DNA of 64,000 bases from Marinobacter similis (lineage in GTDB: Bacteria; Pseudomonadota; Gammaproteobacteria; Pseudomonadales; Oleiphilaceae): assembly GCF_000830985.1 (NCBI RefSeq), contig NZ_CP007151.1, positions 1,426,001-1,490,000 on the forward strand, read 5' to 3'. The notes under the pieces were generated by a model. It worked only from the letters and a program-made list of their open reading frames with translations, did not search any database and was not told where the DNA came from. A program made the translations under genes and the position numbers. Below are positions 40,785 to 50,566 of this stretch, piece after piece (position 1 is the first letter of the stretch; each line of letters opens with the position of its first letter).

Positions 40785-42214
40785 TTATGTCCGATTCAAC
40801 CGCCAGTCGTCGTAGGCGGCCATGCCTTGTTCGATGGCGGCGATGAATTTCTGCCGTTGGCGGTCGTCCAGTGGCCGCTGCTTTCGGCGTTTGTCGAAGA
40901 CCTGCTGAATGGCTTGTCGGCTACCCCGGTCGAGCTGTTCGAGCCAGTGGTGGTCTGCTGGTTCCAGATCCAGAAGCTCGCGTCCGGCGTGGTTGCGTTG
41001 GCTGATGTGCCACCAGTGATCCACCGCCCTACCCAATACAACATAGCCGAACTGACTGTCCTGTACAGGTCCGAAGGTGGCGGTTTGCAGTCCGTCCTGC
41101 AGGGCCCCGATGTGCAGGGCTGGCAGCATCAACCGGTCGCCGTAGAAGTAACTACCGGCGGCGCCGATCAGCCCTCCGACCAAGGCCCCGGCCCCGAGGG
41201 AGTGGCCCAGGGTCAGGGCATCGAGTCCGGCACCACCGACCGCGCCGGCCCCGAACCCGGCGGTTGCCAGGTAACGCTTGCTGACCGACCAGGTCCGGCG
41301 GCTGTCCTCGGAGAACAGGTCGTGTTCGTTGTGCCACTCCAGTTCCGCCTCCTGGCGCTGGATGCGTTGGTGCTGGTACAGGTGCTCTATGTCGATGCGC
41401 AGGGTCTGTTCCCGTTGCCGTTGGTGCCGGTACCAGCGTTGGCGCAGTTGTTCGGCCAGGGTGTCGTCACTGGTGCCGGCGCTCTGATTCTGGGTCAGGG
41501 TGCGTTTTTCCTGGTACGCCATCAGGTCTTCCAGGGCCCGGGCGATGATCGCCGCTGACTGACTGCGGCGTTTCAGGCGCTGATCTGAGAGGAAATCCGT
41601 GGCCTGCGCCAGAGGTGCTTCCCAGTCTGGTTCGAGCTGACCGAAAGCGCGTAAAAGTCCGAGATGTTGCTCAAACGGGGCGCGAACGGCGTCGAATTTC
41701 CGGACGACCTGGAAGAATTGGCCGAGCGCAGCCTGCCAACTGTCGCTGTGGTCGTCGCTGCCGATACTGTTGATCAGCGCCAGGCTGGGGCGACCGGTCC
41801 AGCGCAGGATGGTCATCTCTGCTTCGTGTTCGGCGCTGTAGGGCACCGAGCCATCGACACGTAGATGATGCCGGCGCCGTCAATCAAGGGCGCCAGCAGT
41901 TCGCATTCGTCGGTGAACCGGCCATCGCCCCGGTGCTGGGTGACAAAGGCCTGCACGGTTTGGGCATGATCGGAGGCGGATACGCTGTGGGCCTGCAGCC
42001 ATTCCAGTACCCGGCGTGGGCGCTGGAAACCGGGTGTGTCCACGAGGGTATACAGGGTGTGGCCGTCTACGCTGAGCGGATAGGCCTGGCGCTGGCGGGT
42101 AGTACCGGGCTCGAGGGCTATGGCAATGGCATCGTTCTGGGACAAGGTGGCCACGACGCTGGATTTGCCCTTGTTGGGGTGGCCGACGACGGCAAAGACC
42201 GGTGCGGTGATCAT
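40785..42214 (-). CDS. GTPase with DUF3482 domain (frameshifted)
   Basis: An N-terminal Era/YfjP-type GTPase shows Walker A GHPNKGKSS (residues 11-19) and the G3 motif DTPGF, followed by a helical DUF3482 region. A glycine-rich hairpin (GFGAGAVGGAGLDALTLG, GALVGGLIGAAGSYFYG) may insert in the membrane. One base is missing near 41862, between GAGIIYV and the expected VDGSVPYS. Restored length is about 476 residues. It overlaps the DUF2868 gene by 4 bases. The cellular role is unknown. Confidence 0.82.
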
Positions 42215-43665
42215 GTCAATTTCCTGGATTCTGTGCCCGGCTCAAGCCTGGCGTCGGCGTTCAAGGCAGCGTGCGGATCCCGCCAGTGCAGGCGCGGTAC
42301 ACTGACACTGGCAAAGCCGGTGCCCAGCCGATCGGCGAAGCGCAGCCATTGGCTGAGCTGGTGCGGCTCCGGTTCCCTTTCGCTGTCCAGACTCAGTGGC
42401 ACCAGTGCGACCCGGGTTCCGGTGGGCCAGAGCTCGCGGGCGCTGGCAAGAAAATCCTCCAGTTCACCGGTGGGTGGCTCCCAGCTGCGGGTTATTACAA
42501 TCACTGCCGGTTCCGGATTTGCGGCTAGTTGATTGGCAATGTCGGCCAGTGCCGCCTGGTCTTCGGCCAAGCTGGCACGGCCCCCGGCCCGGAACAGTTG
42601 GGTCTGTTCGCTGACCAAGGTCTGCGGCAGCGCCGGTTCGCCGGCGCCAGCCCAGCACAACAGCAGATTGCTGTCGGGCAGCGGCTGCAGGCTTGTCTGG
42701 GTGTCGGTGTCGGGCAGATCGGCGGCATCGTTGTGGTGGTTGCCGGTATCCAGGGTTGGCGTCTCCATCCGGTACAGCAGCGCGTGCATGGCCGGATGGT
42801 TGACCAGCAGCTGGCGCGCCTTGCGGCGCAACAACAGGATTGATGCCAGGAATAGCAGCAGTCTGGGTGTCAGCACCCAGCTGACCCAGAGCATGGTGAC
42901 AAAGGGCCACCATTGGCCCCAGCGTTCCGGCGCAATGGTGTCTGTACCGGCGCCAGCCCCGGTCCGAAAGAACCGGGTTGCCTCCACCAGGGCCAGATCC
43001 GGCACTGCGGCAGGCCAGAGTGCTGCCCAAGGCGCAGCCAGGGTGGTCAGCAGTTGATGGTAGCTGCTGGCGCCGGTGTCCAGGGTGGTGCTCCAGCCGA
43101 ACGCCAGATCCTGCACTACCACCATCAATAGCAGCGTCAGCACGCCGGTCACCGCGAAGCTGACGCCGCCCAGTTGGGCCGCCCGGGCCATCAGCATAGG
43201 CTGAAGTCGGGACCTGGTTTCGGAATTGCGCTCTGGTGCTAGCCGCCGCAGCAGCCAGCGCCAGGGCTGCCAGCCGACCAATGACTGGGCGGTGGTGAAC
43301 AGGGCCAGCAGCAACTGGAGCGCGACGAACGCCAGGATAACGGTGATGTTGATGCGTTGGCCGCCCTCGTAGAACAGAAGTCCGAGCATGGTCAGGCAGC
43401 CGAACACCGTACCCCCGAAGGCAAAGCCGGTATTGATCCGGCGCCAGAGACGCAGGGTTTTCTGGCCGGCGCTGGCTTTGCTGCCGGGACCGCTCAGACG
43501 CGCCATGTGCTCAAGCCAGCGCCGGGCATTCGGGGCCTGGCCCTGCTCCGCGCACGTCAGGGCGAATTTGCGATCGCGGCGGTGCAGGAACGCCGGTGGC
43601 TGATCCTGGTCTCGCTGGCTGCGGGCATCGAAATCCAGCAGCAGTCGGAGGGGGCTGTCCGTCAT
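42211..43665 (-). CDS. DUF2868 membrane protein
   Basis: This 484-residue protein has several hydrophobic segments (NTGFAFGGTVFGCLTMLGLL, ITVILAFVALQLLLALF, LLLMVVVQDLAFGWS) and a C-terminal cytosolic part with VIVITRSWEPPTGELEDF. It matches DUF2868, which is always paired with the DUF3482 GTPase. I take the ATG at 43665 (MTDSPLRLLLDFDARSQRD); the open frame continues about 100 codons upstream but that stretch overlaps the divergent gene at 43753. Translation is coupled to the GTPase through ATGA. Confidence 0.82.
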   Translation of the reverse strand: MTDSPLRLLLDFDARSQRDQDQPPAFLHRRDRKFALTCAEQGQAPNARRWLEHMARLSGPGSKASAGQKTLRLWRRINTGFAFGGTVFGCLTMLGLLFYEGGQRINITVILAFVALQLLLALFTTAQSLVGWQPWRWLLRRLAPERNSETRSRLQPMLMARAAQLGGVSFAVTGVLTLLLMVVVQDLAFGWSTTLDTGASSYHQLLTTLAAPWAALWPAAVPDLALVEATRFFRTGAGAGTDTIAPERWGQWWPFVTMLWVSWVLTPRLLLFLASILLLRRKARQLLVNHPAMHALLYRMETPTLDTGNHHNDAADLPDTDTQTSLQPLPDSNLLLCWAGAGEPALPQTLVSEQTQLFRAGGRASLAEDQAALADIANQLAANPEPAVIVITRSWEPPTGELEDFLASARELWPTGTRVALVPLSLDSEREPEPHQLSQWLRFADRLGTGFASVSVPRLHWRDPHAALNADARLEPGTESRKLT

Positions 43666-43752
43666 GCAGTATCCCGGTGGTGAATTCGGTGTCTCATCCG
43701 TTGATGTTAGGATATAGGGATTCCGGCCACCGATACCAATTAACGAGCTGCC

Positions 43753-44114
43753 ATGCCCCATCACCTGATGAACCTGCGCCACGTGCCCGACGACGAGGCC
43801 GACGAAATCCGGGCACTGTTTGAAGACCACGAGATTCGCTACTACGAGACTCCGCCGAGCAAGTGGGGCATTAGCATGGGGGGCTTCTGGGTCCATGATG
43901 ACGACGAGGCTGTCCGCGCCCGGGCGTTGTTGGACGAATACCAGCGTCAGCGTCTGCAGACCCAGCGACAAGCGTATGAGCCAGTCTGGCCGCCGGTGAA
44001 GCCGGGGGCATCTGGTCGATGATCCGACGGCGCCCGGTCCGTACCCTGGCGGCGGTGATTGCCATCGTGGTGATTGCCGGGGTCAGCCTGCTGCCTTTCG
44101 TGCGCCTGGGCTGA
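43753..44114 (+). CDS. DUF6164 family protein (frameshifted)
   Basis: The first 89 residues (MPHHLMNLRHVPDDEADEIR onwards) match a small family in which a soluble part with ALFEDHEIRYYETPPSKWG is followed by one C-terminal helix. Here the helix (RTLAAVIAIVVIAGVSLLPF) lies in the next frame and ends at 44114; one base is missing near 44010. Restored length is about 120 residues. Function is unknown. It is divergent from the DUF2868 gene. Confidence 0.72.
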
Positions 44115-44120
44115 TCCAGG

Positions 44121-45013
44121 TTAGCTGTCGCCTTTCCGAGCCAGGAAACGGATAGCCGCGTCTACGGCATCACCGGCGGTGAGAAAGCTGGTGATGTGGC
44201 CGCGCAGGTGCATCCGGAAAAGTTCGGTGTCGACGCTGTGTTCGTCCAGGGTGTCGCGAAAGGCCTCTGCCTGTCGGATCGGCACCAAGGAATCCATGGT
44301 GCCGTGAAACAGAAAGAATGGCGGCGCCTGGCGCGAGACGTGAGTGATGGGGGACGCCTTGCGGTACGTCTCTGGAATGTCCTGCTCACTGCCACCCAGG
44401 AACTGGCGGATCAAACGGCCTGAGTCGAATGCCATCAGATCAGAAGGCAGCCCGCCCACCGCCACTGCTTCCAGCGCGGTGTCCGGCCCGCCATAGGCTG
44501 GTTCAGTTCACTGTCGGTACTGGCAACCACGGCCAGCAGCGCCACCAGATGCGCACCGGAGGAAAAACCAAAGCCACTGACTGCCGAGGTGTCCAGGCGG
44601 TATCGGTCGGCGGCCTGGTTCAGCCAGGTCCGAGCCACCTGCAAATCATGCAACTGGGCCGGGAAGGTAAAGTTGGGCGCAAAACGGTAGTCGATGTTCA
44701 GTACCGCAAAGCCGTGACTGGCCAGCTCCTCGGCAATCCAGTCCATGTCCTCCCGGGACCGGCGTTCCCAGCCGCCGCCGTGCACCATCAATACCACTGG
44801 CCTCGGTGTCGATTGTTCGGGCAGGTAAAGATCGGCGTACAGGGCCTGAGGCCAACCGTCGGGGGAGAAGCGCAGATCCCGTTCCACCGTGTACCCGGTT
44901 TGGTCAAGGGCCGCCTCGGTGCCGGGTGCATTGGTGTGGGTTGAGCAGCCTGCTAATAGCGCCACACTTCCCAGCAGCCCGCCCAGCAGCCCGCCCAGCA
45001 GCCCGGTCAGCAT
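44121..45013 (-). CDS. Lipoprotein alpha/beta hydrolase, esterase-like (frameshifted)
   Basis: A lipobox (LLAGC) places the enzyme in the envelope. The hydrolase core has the oxyanion motif VHGGGW, the nucleophile elbow GFSSGAH and an acid/histidine region (GTMDSLVPIRQ, LRGHITSF). It resembles BD-FAE/esterase_3 carboxylesterases. One base is missing near 44495. Restored length is about 298 residues. The signal peptide contains LLGG three times in a row, encoded by three exact 12-bp repeats (44970-45005). Confidence 0.82.
44970..45005 (-). repeat. Three tandem 12-bp repeats in a signal peptide
   Basis: CCCAGCAGCCCG (plus strand) occurs three times head to tail and encodes LLGG-LLGG-LLGG/S within the esterase signal peptide. 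Copy-number change would alter the hydrophobic core length by four residues without changing frame. Confidence 0.8.
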
Positions 45014-45141
45014 CCGGCGGGTCAGCTGGATCGGTTTTGAATCATCGCTTCCTCTCGTCCCTAATGGTCAATGACCAATAGTACGACTCTGGCTGACGGC
45101 CGGATGCAGCCGGCGTTTTTTTCCTACCGATGACGACCGAT

Positions 45142-45249
45142 TGTCCGATTCTCCATACGGTGTCCGGAATGTCGGACAGACCGCCTTGCCGCCCTGTCCG
45201 GGGCTTTTGCGCGCCCCGGTTGCTCTGCAGCTGTCCGGATTTCCGGATT
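45142..45249 (+). promoter_or_regulatory. Three operator sites for the sigma-54 activator upstream of the 3HB-oligomer hydrolase
   Basis: The motif TGTCCGG-N4-CCGGACA occurs at 45142-45159 (10 of 14 fixed positions), 45161-45178 (13 of 14) and 45232-45249 (12 of 14). The first two are 19 bases apart. The cluster ends 72 bases before the sigma-54 promoter at 45321, the right place for upstream activating sites. A GC hairpin (CCGGGGC/GCCCCGG, 45198-45219) lies between the second and third sites. The rest of the gap from 45014 holds only the hydrolase leaders. Confidence 0.7.
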
Positions 45250-45320
45250 GTTTTCACCTTTTCTCTACCTGAATTCAAAGCTGGCTTGAATTTATTACTT
45301 AAAAACAGCGAGTTGGACGG

Positions 45321-45337
45321 TTGGCACAGGATACGCA
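45321..45337 (+). promoter_or_regulatory. Sigma-54 promoter of the 3HB-oligomer hydrolase
   Basis: TTGGCACAGGATACGCA has the strict GG-N10-GC spacing (GG 45323-45324, GC 45335-45336) and TGGCAC at -24. Transcription should begin near 45347, leaving a leader of about 58 bases before the ATG at 45405. Confidence 0.75.
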
Positions 45338-45404
45338 TAACACCTACTGGGCTGGAGCCCACGGGCATGACCCGTTCGTTAACAACAACAAACAAGGAAC
45401 GACA

Positions 45405-47509
45405 ATGAAACGAATCCTGCTGGGCATCGTGCTCGGTGCCTCCGTGTTTGCCTCTAGTGCCTGGGCCAAAGGCTACTTCCCGTTCAACACCTTGCCCAGA
45501 TTCATTCAGGGTGACGTTGAGCAGACCTCTTTCGATGGCGTCACCGACGACCTGCTCACCGCCGGTCTCGGCGCATCCGGGCTGGCCGGGCCCGCGCTGC
45601 ATTCGATGATCCGCTGGCACCGACACCGGCGGAACTGCGCCGATTGGCTATTTACAACAACTACCGGGCCTTGGTGGATACCGCGCCTGGCGGTGGCTAC
45701 GGCGTATTTTTCGGTCCCGGTGTCGATGCCGATGGTGAGGGGCTGATTGCCGGCGATGAATATCGGGCCTTCATGAAAGTCCGCGGCAGCAATGTGCCCG
45801 TGACGGTGATGGTTCAGGTACCGGCCAGTTTTGATCCGCGTAACGCCTGCATGATCACCGCGCCGTCGTCTGGGTCCCGGGGTATCTATGGCGCCATTGG
45901 CACCGCCGGTGAGTGGGGCCTTAAAAAAGGCTGTGCCGTGGTCTACACCGACAAGGGCACCGGCACCGGTTCCCATAATCTGGAAACCAATGCCGCCCAG
46001 CAATTGAACGGCACCCTGACCGAGTCCGGGCAGCCGGTGCAGTTTAGGGCCGACCTGTCCGATTCGGCGCGAGCGGATTTCAGCGCCGTCTGGCCTGACC
46101 GGATGGCGTTTAAACACGCCCACTCCAAAGCCAATCCGGAAGCGCGCTGGGGCCGCCATGTACTCCAGTCCATCCGCTTCGGCTTTTATGTGCTGAATGA
46201 AAAATTTGGCCGCACGCTGGGTAACGGCAAAACCCTGATTACCCTGAAACCGAAAAACACCCTGGTGATTGCTTCCAGTGTCTCCAATGGCGGCGGCGCT
46301 TCGGTGCGTGCCGCAGAACAGGATTGGTGGGGGCTGATTGATGGCATCGCGGTGTCCGAGCCGAACGTGAACCCGCGGGTGGATCGGCGCTTCACCATTC
46401 GCCAGGGTGACGGACCGGTGATCACCGAACACAGCCGCAGCCTGCTGGACTACACCACCGCACTGGCGGTGTACCAGGGTTGTGCCAACCAGGCACCGGC
46501 GGTCCGCGACAGCGCTCCCTTGAACGCGGTGTTCAACCCTCCGGGCATTGGCGAAAACATCTGTCATGCCCTGGCGAACAAAGGCCTGGTCGCGGGCGCA
46601 ACCCTGGATGAGCGTGCCACCGATGCTTTGCGGATTCTCAACGAGGACTTTGGCATTCAGCCGGAGCAGAACCTGCTGGCACCGGTGCACTTTGGCCTCG
46701 CCGTGGCCCAGGGCATTTCCATGACCTACGCCAATGCCTACGCCCGGGCCGGGGTTGAGGACAGGCTCTGTGATCTCAGCCTGGCCGCGACCGATGTCGC
46801 CGGTGCGGTGACCCCGCTGGCCCCGGCCACAGAAGCTGCGCTGTTCTCGGCCAGTAACGGGATTCCGCCGACGGCGGGGGTAAACCTGGTTTACGACGGT
46901 GCGGCAGGGCAACCCACCAACCTGGCGGTCAGCGCCTCACCTAGCTCCAGCCAACAGGATTACGGTCTGGATGCCCTGCTGTGTCTGCGCAGTCTCGCTG
47001 AAGGCCGTGATGTTGTGACTGGGGGGCAACTCAATGGCGACGCCGACGAACAGGCCCGTGCCATTGCCAAGGGTATTGCCCGGATCCGTGCCTCTGGCAA
47101 CCTTCGCCGCAAACCCGCGGTGTTCGTAACCGGCCGGGCCGATGCCATCCTGCCTATCAACCACACCTCACGTCCATACGTGGGCCTGAACCAGAAGGTT
47201 GAGGGCCGCCGGAGTAATCTGCGCTATTACGAGATCCTCAATGCCCACCATCTGGATGTGCTCAATGGCTTCCCTGGTCTGGCCGACCGCTACGTGCCGC
47301 TGCACCACTACTACTTCCAGGCGCTGGATCTGGTGTGGGCAAAGCTTAAGCATCGCCAGCCCCTACCTCCGAGCCAGGTGGTTCGAACCCAGCCACGTGG
47401 CGATATCGGCACGCCGCTATCTGCCCAGAATTTGCCCGCAATTGATCCGAATCCGGCCGATGAAGACCGCATTCTGTTTGTGGACAACCAGCTGCGTATC
47501 CCGGACTAA
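45405..47509 (+). CDS. D-(-)-3-hydroxybutyrate oligomer hydrolase (frameshifted)
   Basis: This enzyme cleaves 3-hydroxybutyrate oligomers to monomers. A signal peptide ([15 protein letters not shown] to SSAWA, residues 1-22) directs export. The serine hydrolase motif is [13 protein letters not shown], typical of the 3HBOH family. Other family segments are [20 protein letters not shown] and [19 protein letters not shown]. One base is missing near 45595. Restored length is about 701 residues, usual for the family. The gene is preceded by operators and a sigma-54 promoter shared in type with the TRAP operon, and followed by a terminator. Confidence 0.9.
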
Positions 47510-47520
47510 ACCGGTTCTTG

Positions 47521-47552
47521 GCCGCTCCGCTGCATTCGGAGCGGCTTAGTTT
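47521..47552 (+). terminator. Terminator after the 3HB-oligomer hydrolase
   Basis: GCCGCTCCG (47521-47529) pairs perfectly with CGGAGCGGC (47537-47545) around a 7-nt loop, followed by TTAGTTT. It begins 11 bases after the hydrolase stop. Confidence 0.75.
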
Positions 47553-47617
47553 GCCCCCACCGAAGGGGGCCCATATACTTCCTGACTGCATCCGGGCCAC
47601 CGGATGCTGGGGTTTTT
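47551..47617 (+). promoter_or_regulatory. Sigma-70 promoter and 5' hairpin of the activator gene
   Basis: TTGCCC (47551-47556), a 17-base spacer and TATACT (47574-47579) form a fair sigma-70 promoter. Transcription would start near 47586, directly before a 7-bp hairpin (GCATCCG 47588-47594 with CGGATGC 47601-47607) and TGGGGTTTTT. The only ribosome-binding candidate is GGGG at 47609-47612, touching the hairpin. Confidence 0.45.
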
Positions 47618-47620
47618 ACG

Positions 47621-49068
47621 ATGAACGACATTCAAGCCGGTGATGGTGCGCGGTACATGACAGAGCTGTTTTCTGAAAAGAACAAAAACGGACTGACCCG
47701 TGACCTGATCGAAGCGCTGTTCCCGATGTTTGAACAAGCCAGCGCCGGTGCCATTGCGGTGGACGGTCAGAGTCGTATCACCTGGATCAACAGCAGTTAT
47801 TCCCATTTGCTTGGCCTGGGCGATCCAGCCCGGGTCATTGGCAAGCCGGTACGCCAGTTGATCCCGCAGACCCGGATGCCGGAGGTAGTTGAGTCGGGCA
47901 AGCCGTTGCTGCTCGATATCATGGAGCACAACCAGCAGCAGCTGGTGGTGACCCGGCTGCCCTACTACGACGAATCCGGCCGCATCGTCGGTGCAGTGGC
48001 GTTCGTGCTGTATGACGACCTGCAACCCCTGACTCCCCTTGTTTCCAAGTATCGGCGCCTGCATCAGGATCTGGCCGCGGCCCGCAAGGCATTGGCCAAG
48101 AAGGTGCGTGGCACCCGTTACAGCCTGGGCGATTTTGTCGGCGCCAGTCCGGCGGCCCTTGAGGTCAAACGTCGGGCCCGCCTGGCTGCCGGTCGCGAAA
48201 TGCCGGTACTGCTGTTGGGTGAAACCGGCACCGGCAAAGAAGTGTTGGCCCAGGCCATTCACACGGTATCGGCCCGTGCCGAGAAGCCGTTTGTCGGGGT
48301 TAACGTCGCCGCGATTCCGGATAATCTGCTGGAGGCGGAATTTTTTGGCGTGGCGCCGGGCGCCTACACCGGGGCCGATCGCCGCACCCGGGACGGTAAG
48401 TTCCAGCTCGCCAATGGCGGCACGCTGTTCCTGGATGAGGTCGGTGACATGCCTCTGCCGTTGCAGGCCAAGTTGTTGCGCGCCCTTCAGGAGGGCGAAA
48501 TTGAGCCGCTGGGATCGAATAAGGTCGAGCGAGTGGACGTGCGGGTCATCGCCGCCACCAGCCGGAATCTGGAAGCGATGATTGCCGAGGGCAGTTTCCG
48601 TTCGGATCTGTACTACCGGCTTAACGTGCTGGAAATACCCATTCCGCCCCTGCGGGACCGGTTGGCCGATCTTGGTGTGTTGTGCGAGGCATTGTTAGGC
48701 GAGATCTGCGAAGGCCTTGAACTTCGCGGCGAGATCACCGACGCCGGCGTGTCGGCCCTGGGCAGTTACGACTGGCCGGGCAACATTCGGGAACTGCGTA
48801 ATGTTCTTGAACGTGCCCTGACCATGGGCGAAGAGGGTGGAATACTGGACGCCGATGCCGTGTTCAAAGTGCTGCCTCGCAGCAGTGCCCGACCGATCTC
48901 TTCTCTAACGCCACAACCGGTGCGACCGCTGGCGCAAACCCTGCTGACGCCGAAGCTCAGGCGATCGAAGAAGCGCTGGTAGCCAGCCGTGGTAATCGCA
49001 CCCGCGCTGCCAAGTTGCTGGGGATCTCCCGTTCCGTGTTGTACGAGAAGCTAGCGAAGTTGTCCTGA
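47621..49068 (+). CDS. Sigma-54 dependent activator, HbcR-like, PAS-AAA-Fis (frameshifted)
   Basis: An N-terminal PAS domain (about residues 30-135) may sense a small molecule. A sigma-54 activator AAA+ domain follows (about 170-400) with Walker A GETGTGKE, GAYTGA in place of GAFTGA for contact with sigma-54, Walker B LFLDEVGDM and YDWPGNIRELRN. The Fis-type helix-turn-helix (NRTRAAKLLGISRSVLYEKL) is in the next frame; one base is missing near 48942. Restored length is about 482 residues. Position beside 3HB genes and architecture match Pseudomonas aeruginosa PA2005 (HbcR), which activates 3HB catabolism with RpoN. The last codons overlap an operator at 49061. Confidence 0.87.
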
Positions 49069-49141
49069 TTTCCGGACACGTGTCCCGACATCCGTACAAA
49101 CCCCTACGACTGATGTCTAAATATGTCCGGTTTGCCGGACA
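49061..49141 (+). promoter_or_regulatory. Three operator sites upstream of the TRAP/3HB operon
   Basis: The same motif occurs at 49061-49078 (13 of 14), 49081-49098 (12 of 14) and 49124-49141 (14 of 14, TGTCCGGTTTGCCGGACA). The first overlaps the stop codon of the activator gene. The cluster lies 65 bases before a sigma-54 promoter, mirroring the arrangement at 45142-45337. The remaining gap to 49397 holds that promoter and a leader with no other feature seen. Confidence 0.78.
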
Positions 49142-49205
49142 AAATGGCCCCGAGCAATCCTGCCAATGAAACGTTAACTGACTGAAAGTAATAATAAATT
49201 CGCCG

Positions 49206-49222
49206 TTGGCATGTTGTCTGCA
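49206..49222 (+). promoter_or_regulatory. Sigma-54 promoter of the TRAP/3HB operon
   Basis: TTGGCATGTTGTCTGCA has GG (49208-49209) and GC (49220-49221) exactly ten bases apart, with TGGCA at -24 and TGCA at -12. Transcription should start near 49232, giving a leader of about 165 bases to the dctP ATG. Confidence 0.75.
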
Positions 49223-49397
49223 ATGACTGACGCGCAGGACGTCAGAACAACGCAGAAAACAAGATTGACGCCTTTTGTTGGACCCCAAATTACCCGTGTC
49301 CGTCTGTTTCCTGCGATGTCTGACTATACTCAGACTAGGCCTGTCTGGGGTTGCACCCTGCAGGCCAGCCAAAATAACAATGCTAGGAGACTTGCCA

Positions 49398-50450
49398 ATG
49401 AAACTTTTGAAGGCCATCACCGGGATCGCCGGTGCGATTGCCCTGACGACGGGTTCCGCGTTAGCAGAAGATCTACGCTGGAAGATGCCCGTTGCCTTCG
49501 CCACCAACCTGCCCGGTCTTGGCTCACCGGCCGCCTGGGTTGCCGATAATCTGACCACCGCTTCTGACGGCAGCATCCAGGTTCGCGTTTACGAGCCAGG
49601 CAAACTGGTTCCTCCCTTCGATATTCTGCAGTCGGTTTCAGACGGCAAGGTCTCAGCTGGTTACACCTGGATCGGTTACGACCAGGGCAAAGTGCCTGCG
49701 ATTCCTCTGTTCGCCGCTGTCCCCTTTGGCATGAAACCCTGGGCGTATATTGGCTGGTATTACTACGGTGGCGGCCATGAAATGCTGCAGGAAACCTACG
49801 CCAACAAGGGCTTCAAGGTGCATGCGCAGCTTTGCGGCATTATCGGGCCCGAAACAGCAGGCTGGTATTCCAAGCCCATCGAATCGCTTGAGGATTATCA
49901 AGGCTTGAAGATTCGCTTCGCGGGTCTGGGCGGCAAGGTACTCGAGAAACTGGGCGCTTCTGTCACCATGATGCCCGGCGGCGAGCTCTACCAGGCGCTG
50001 GAAAAAGGCACGATTGATGCCACTGAGTTCTCAATGCCCGCCATCGATCAGATTTTGGGCTTCAATCAGGTGGTCAAGTACAACCTGTTCCCGGGCTGGC
50101 ACCAGCAGTTCACGGCTCAGTACATGCTGATCAACGCGGATGAGTGGGCCAAGACCACCGATGCTCAAAAGGCACTGGTTGAAGCTTCCTGCACCGCGGC
50201 CACCACACGCGGCCTGGCCGAAGGCGAGTACAAGAACGGTAAGGTTCTGGCCGAATTCCAGGACAAGGGTGTTCAGGCTGACCAGATTCCCCGCGACGTT
50301 CTGCTCAAGCTGCGAGACGTGACGAATGAAGTGCTCGAAGAAGAAGCGTCCAAGGATGCTGACTTCAAGCGCGTTTACGAAAGCCAGCAGGAGTTCATGG
50401 AAACCTACAAGGTGTGGGATACCCGCGCCTATGTTCCAGCGGACCTTTAA
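49398..50450 (+). CDS. dctP: TRAP transporter solute-binding protein (DctP family)
   Basis: This periplasmic receptor of a TRAP transporter has a signal peptide (residues 1-23, ending SALA) and the DctP fold. The signature GLKIRFAGLGGKVLEKLGAS includes the arginine that binds the substrate carboxylate, followed by GGELYQALEKGTIDATEF. Neighbouring genes suggest the ligand is 3-hydroxybutyrate, though this is inference. TAGGAGA precedes the ATG at 49398; the frame is open further upstream but that part spans the promoter leader. Length is 350 residues. Confidence 0.92.
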   Translation: MKLLKAITGIAGAIALTTGSALAEDLRWKMPVAFATNLPGLGSPAAWVADNLTTASDGSIQVRVYEPGKLVPPFDILQSVSDGKVSAGYTWIGYDQGKVPAIPLFAAVPFGMKPWAYIGWYYYGGGHEMLQETYANKGFKVHAQLCGIIGPETAGWYSKPIESLEDYQGLKIRFAGLGGKVLEKLGASVTMMPGGELYQALEKGTIDATEFSMPAIDQILGFNQVVKYNLFPGWHQQFTAQYMLINADEWAKTTDAQKALVEASCTAATTRGLAEGEYKNGKVLAEFQDKGVQADQIPRDVLLKLRDVTNEVLEEEASKDADFKRVYESQQEFMETYKVWDTRAYVPADL

Positions 50451-50467
50451 GGTTCGGGGCTGACCCA

Positions 50468-50534
50468 GAGCACCGGGCACAATTCCGGTGCTCTCGTACA
50501 TAGTCTGGATGGCCCTTCGGGGCCATCCTTGTTT
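50468..50534 (+). other. Two hairpins between dctP and dctQ
   Basis: GAGCACCGG/CCGGTGCTC (50468-50476 with 50485-50493) and GGATGGCC/GGCCATCC (50507-50514 with 50521-50528, followed by TTGTTT) stand in the 116-base gap. They may stabilise the dctP message or terminate part of the transcripts, so that the binding protein exceeds the membrane subunits. Confidence 0.6.
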
Positions 50535-50566
50535 CACGGCAGGCTTTCTGAACGAGGAACTGTTGT

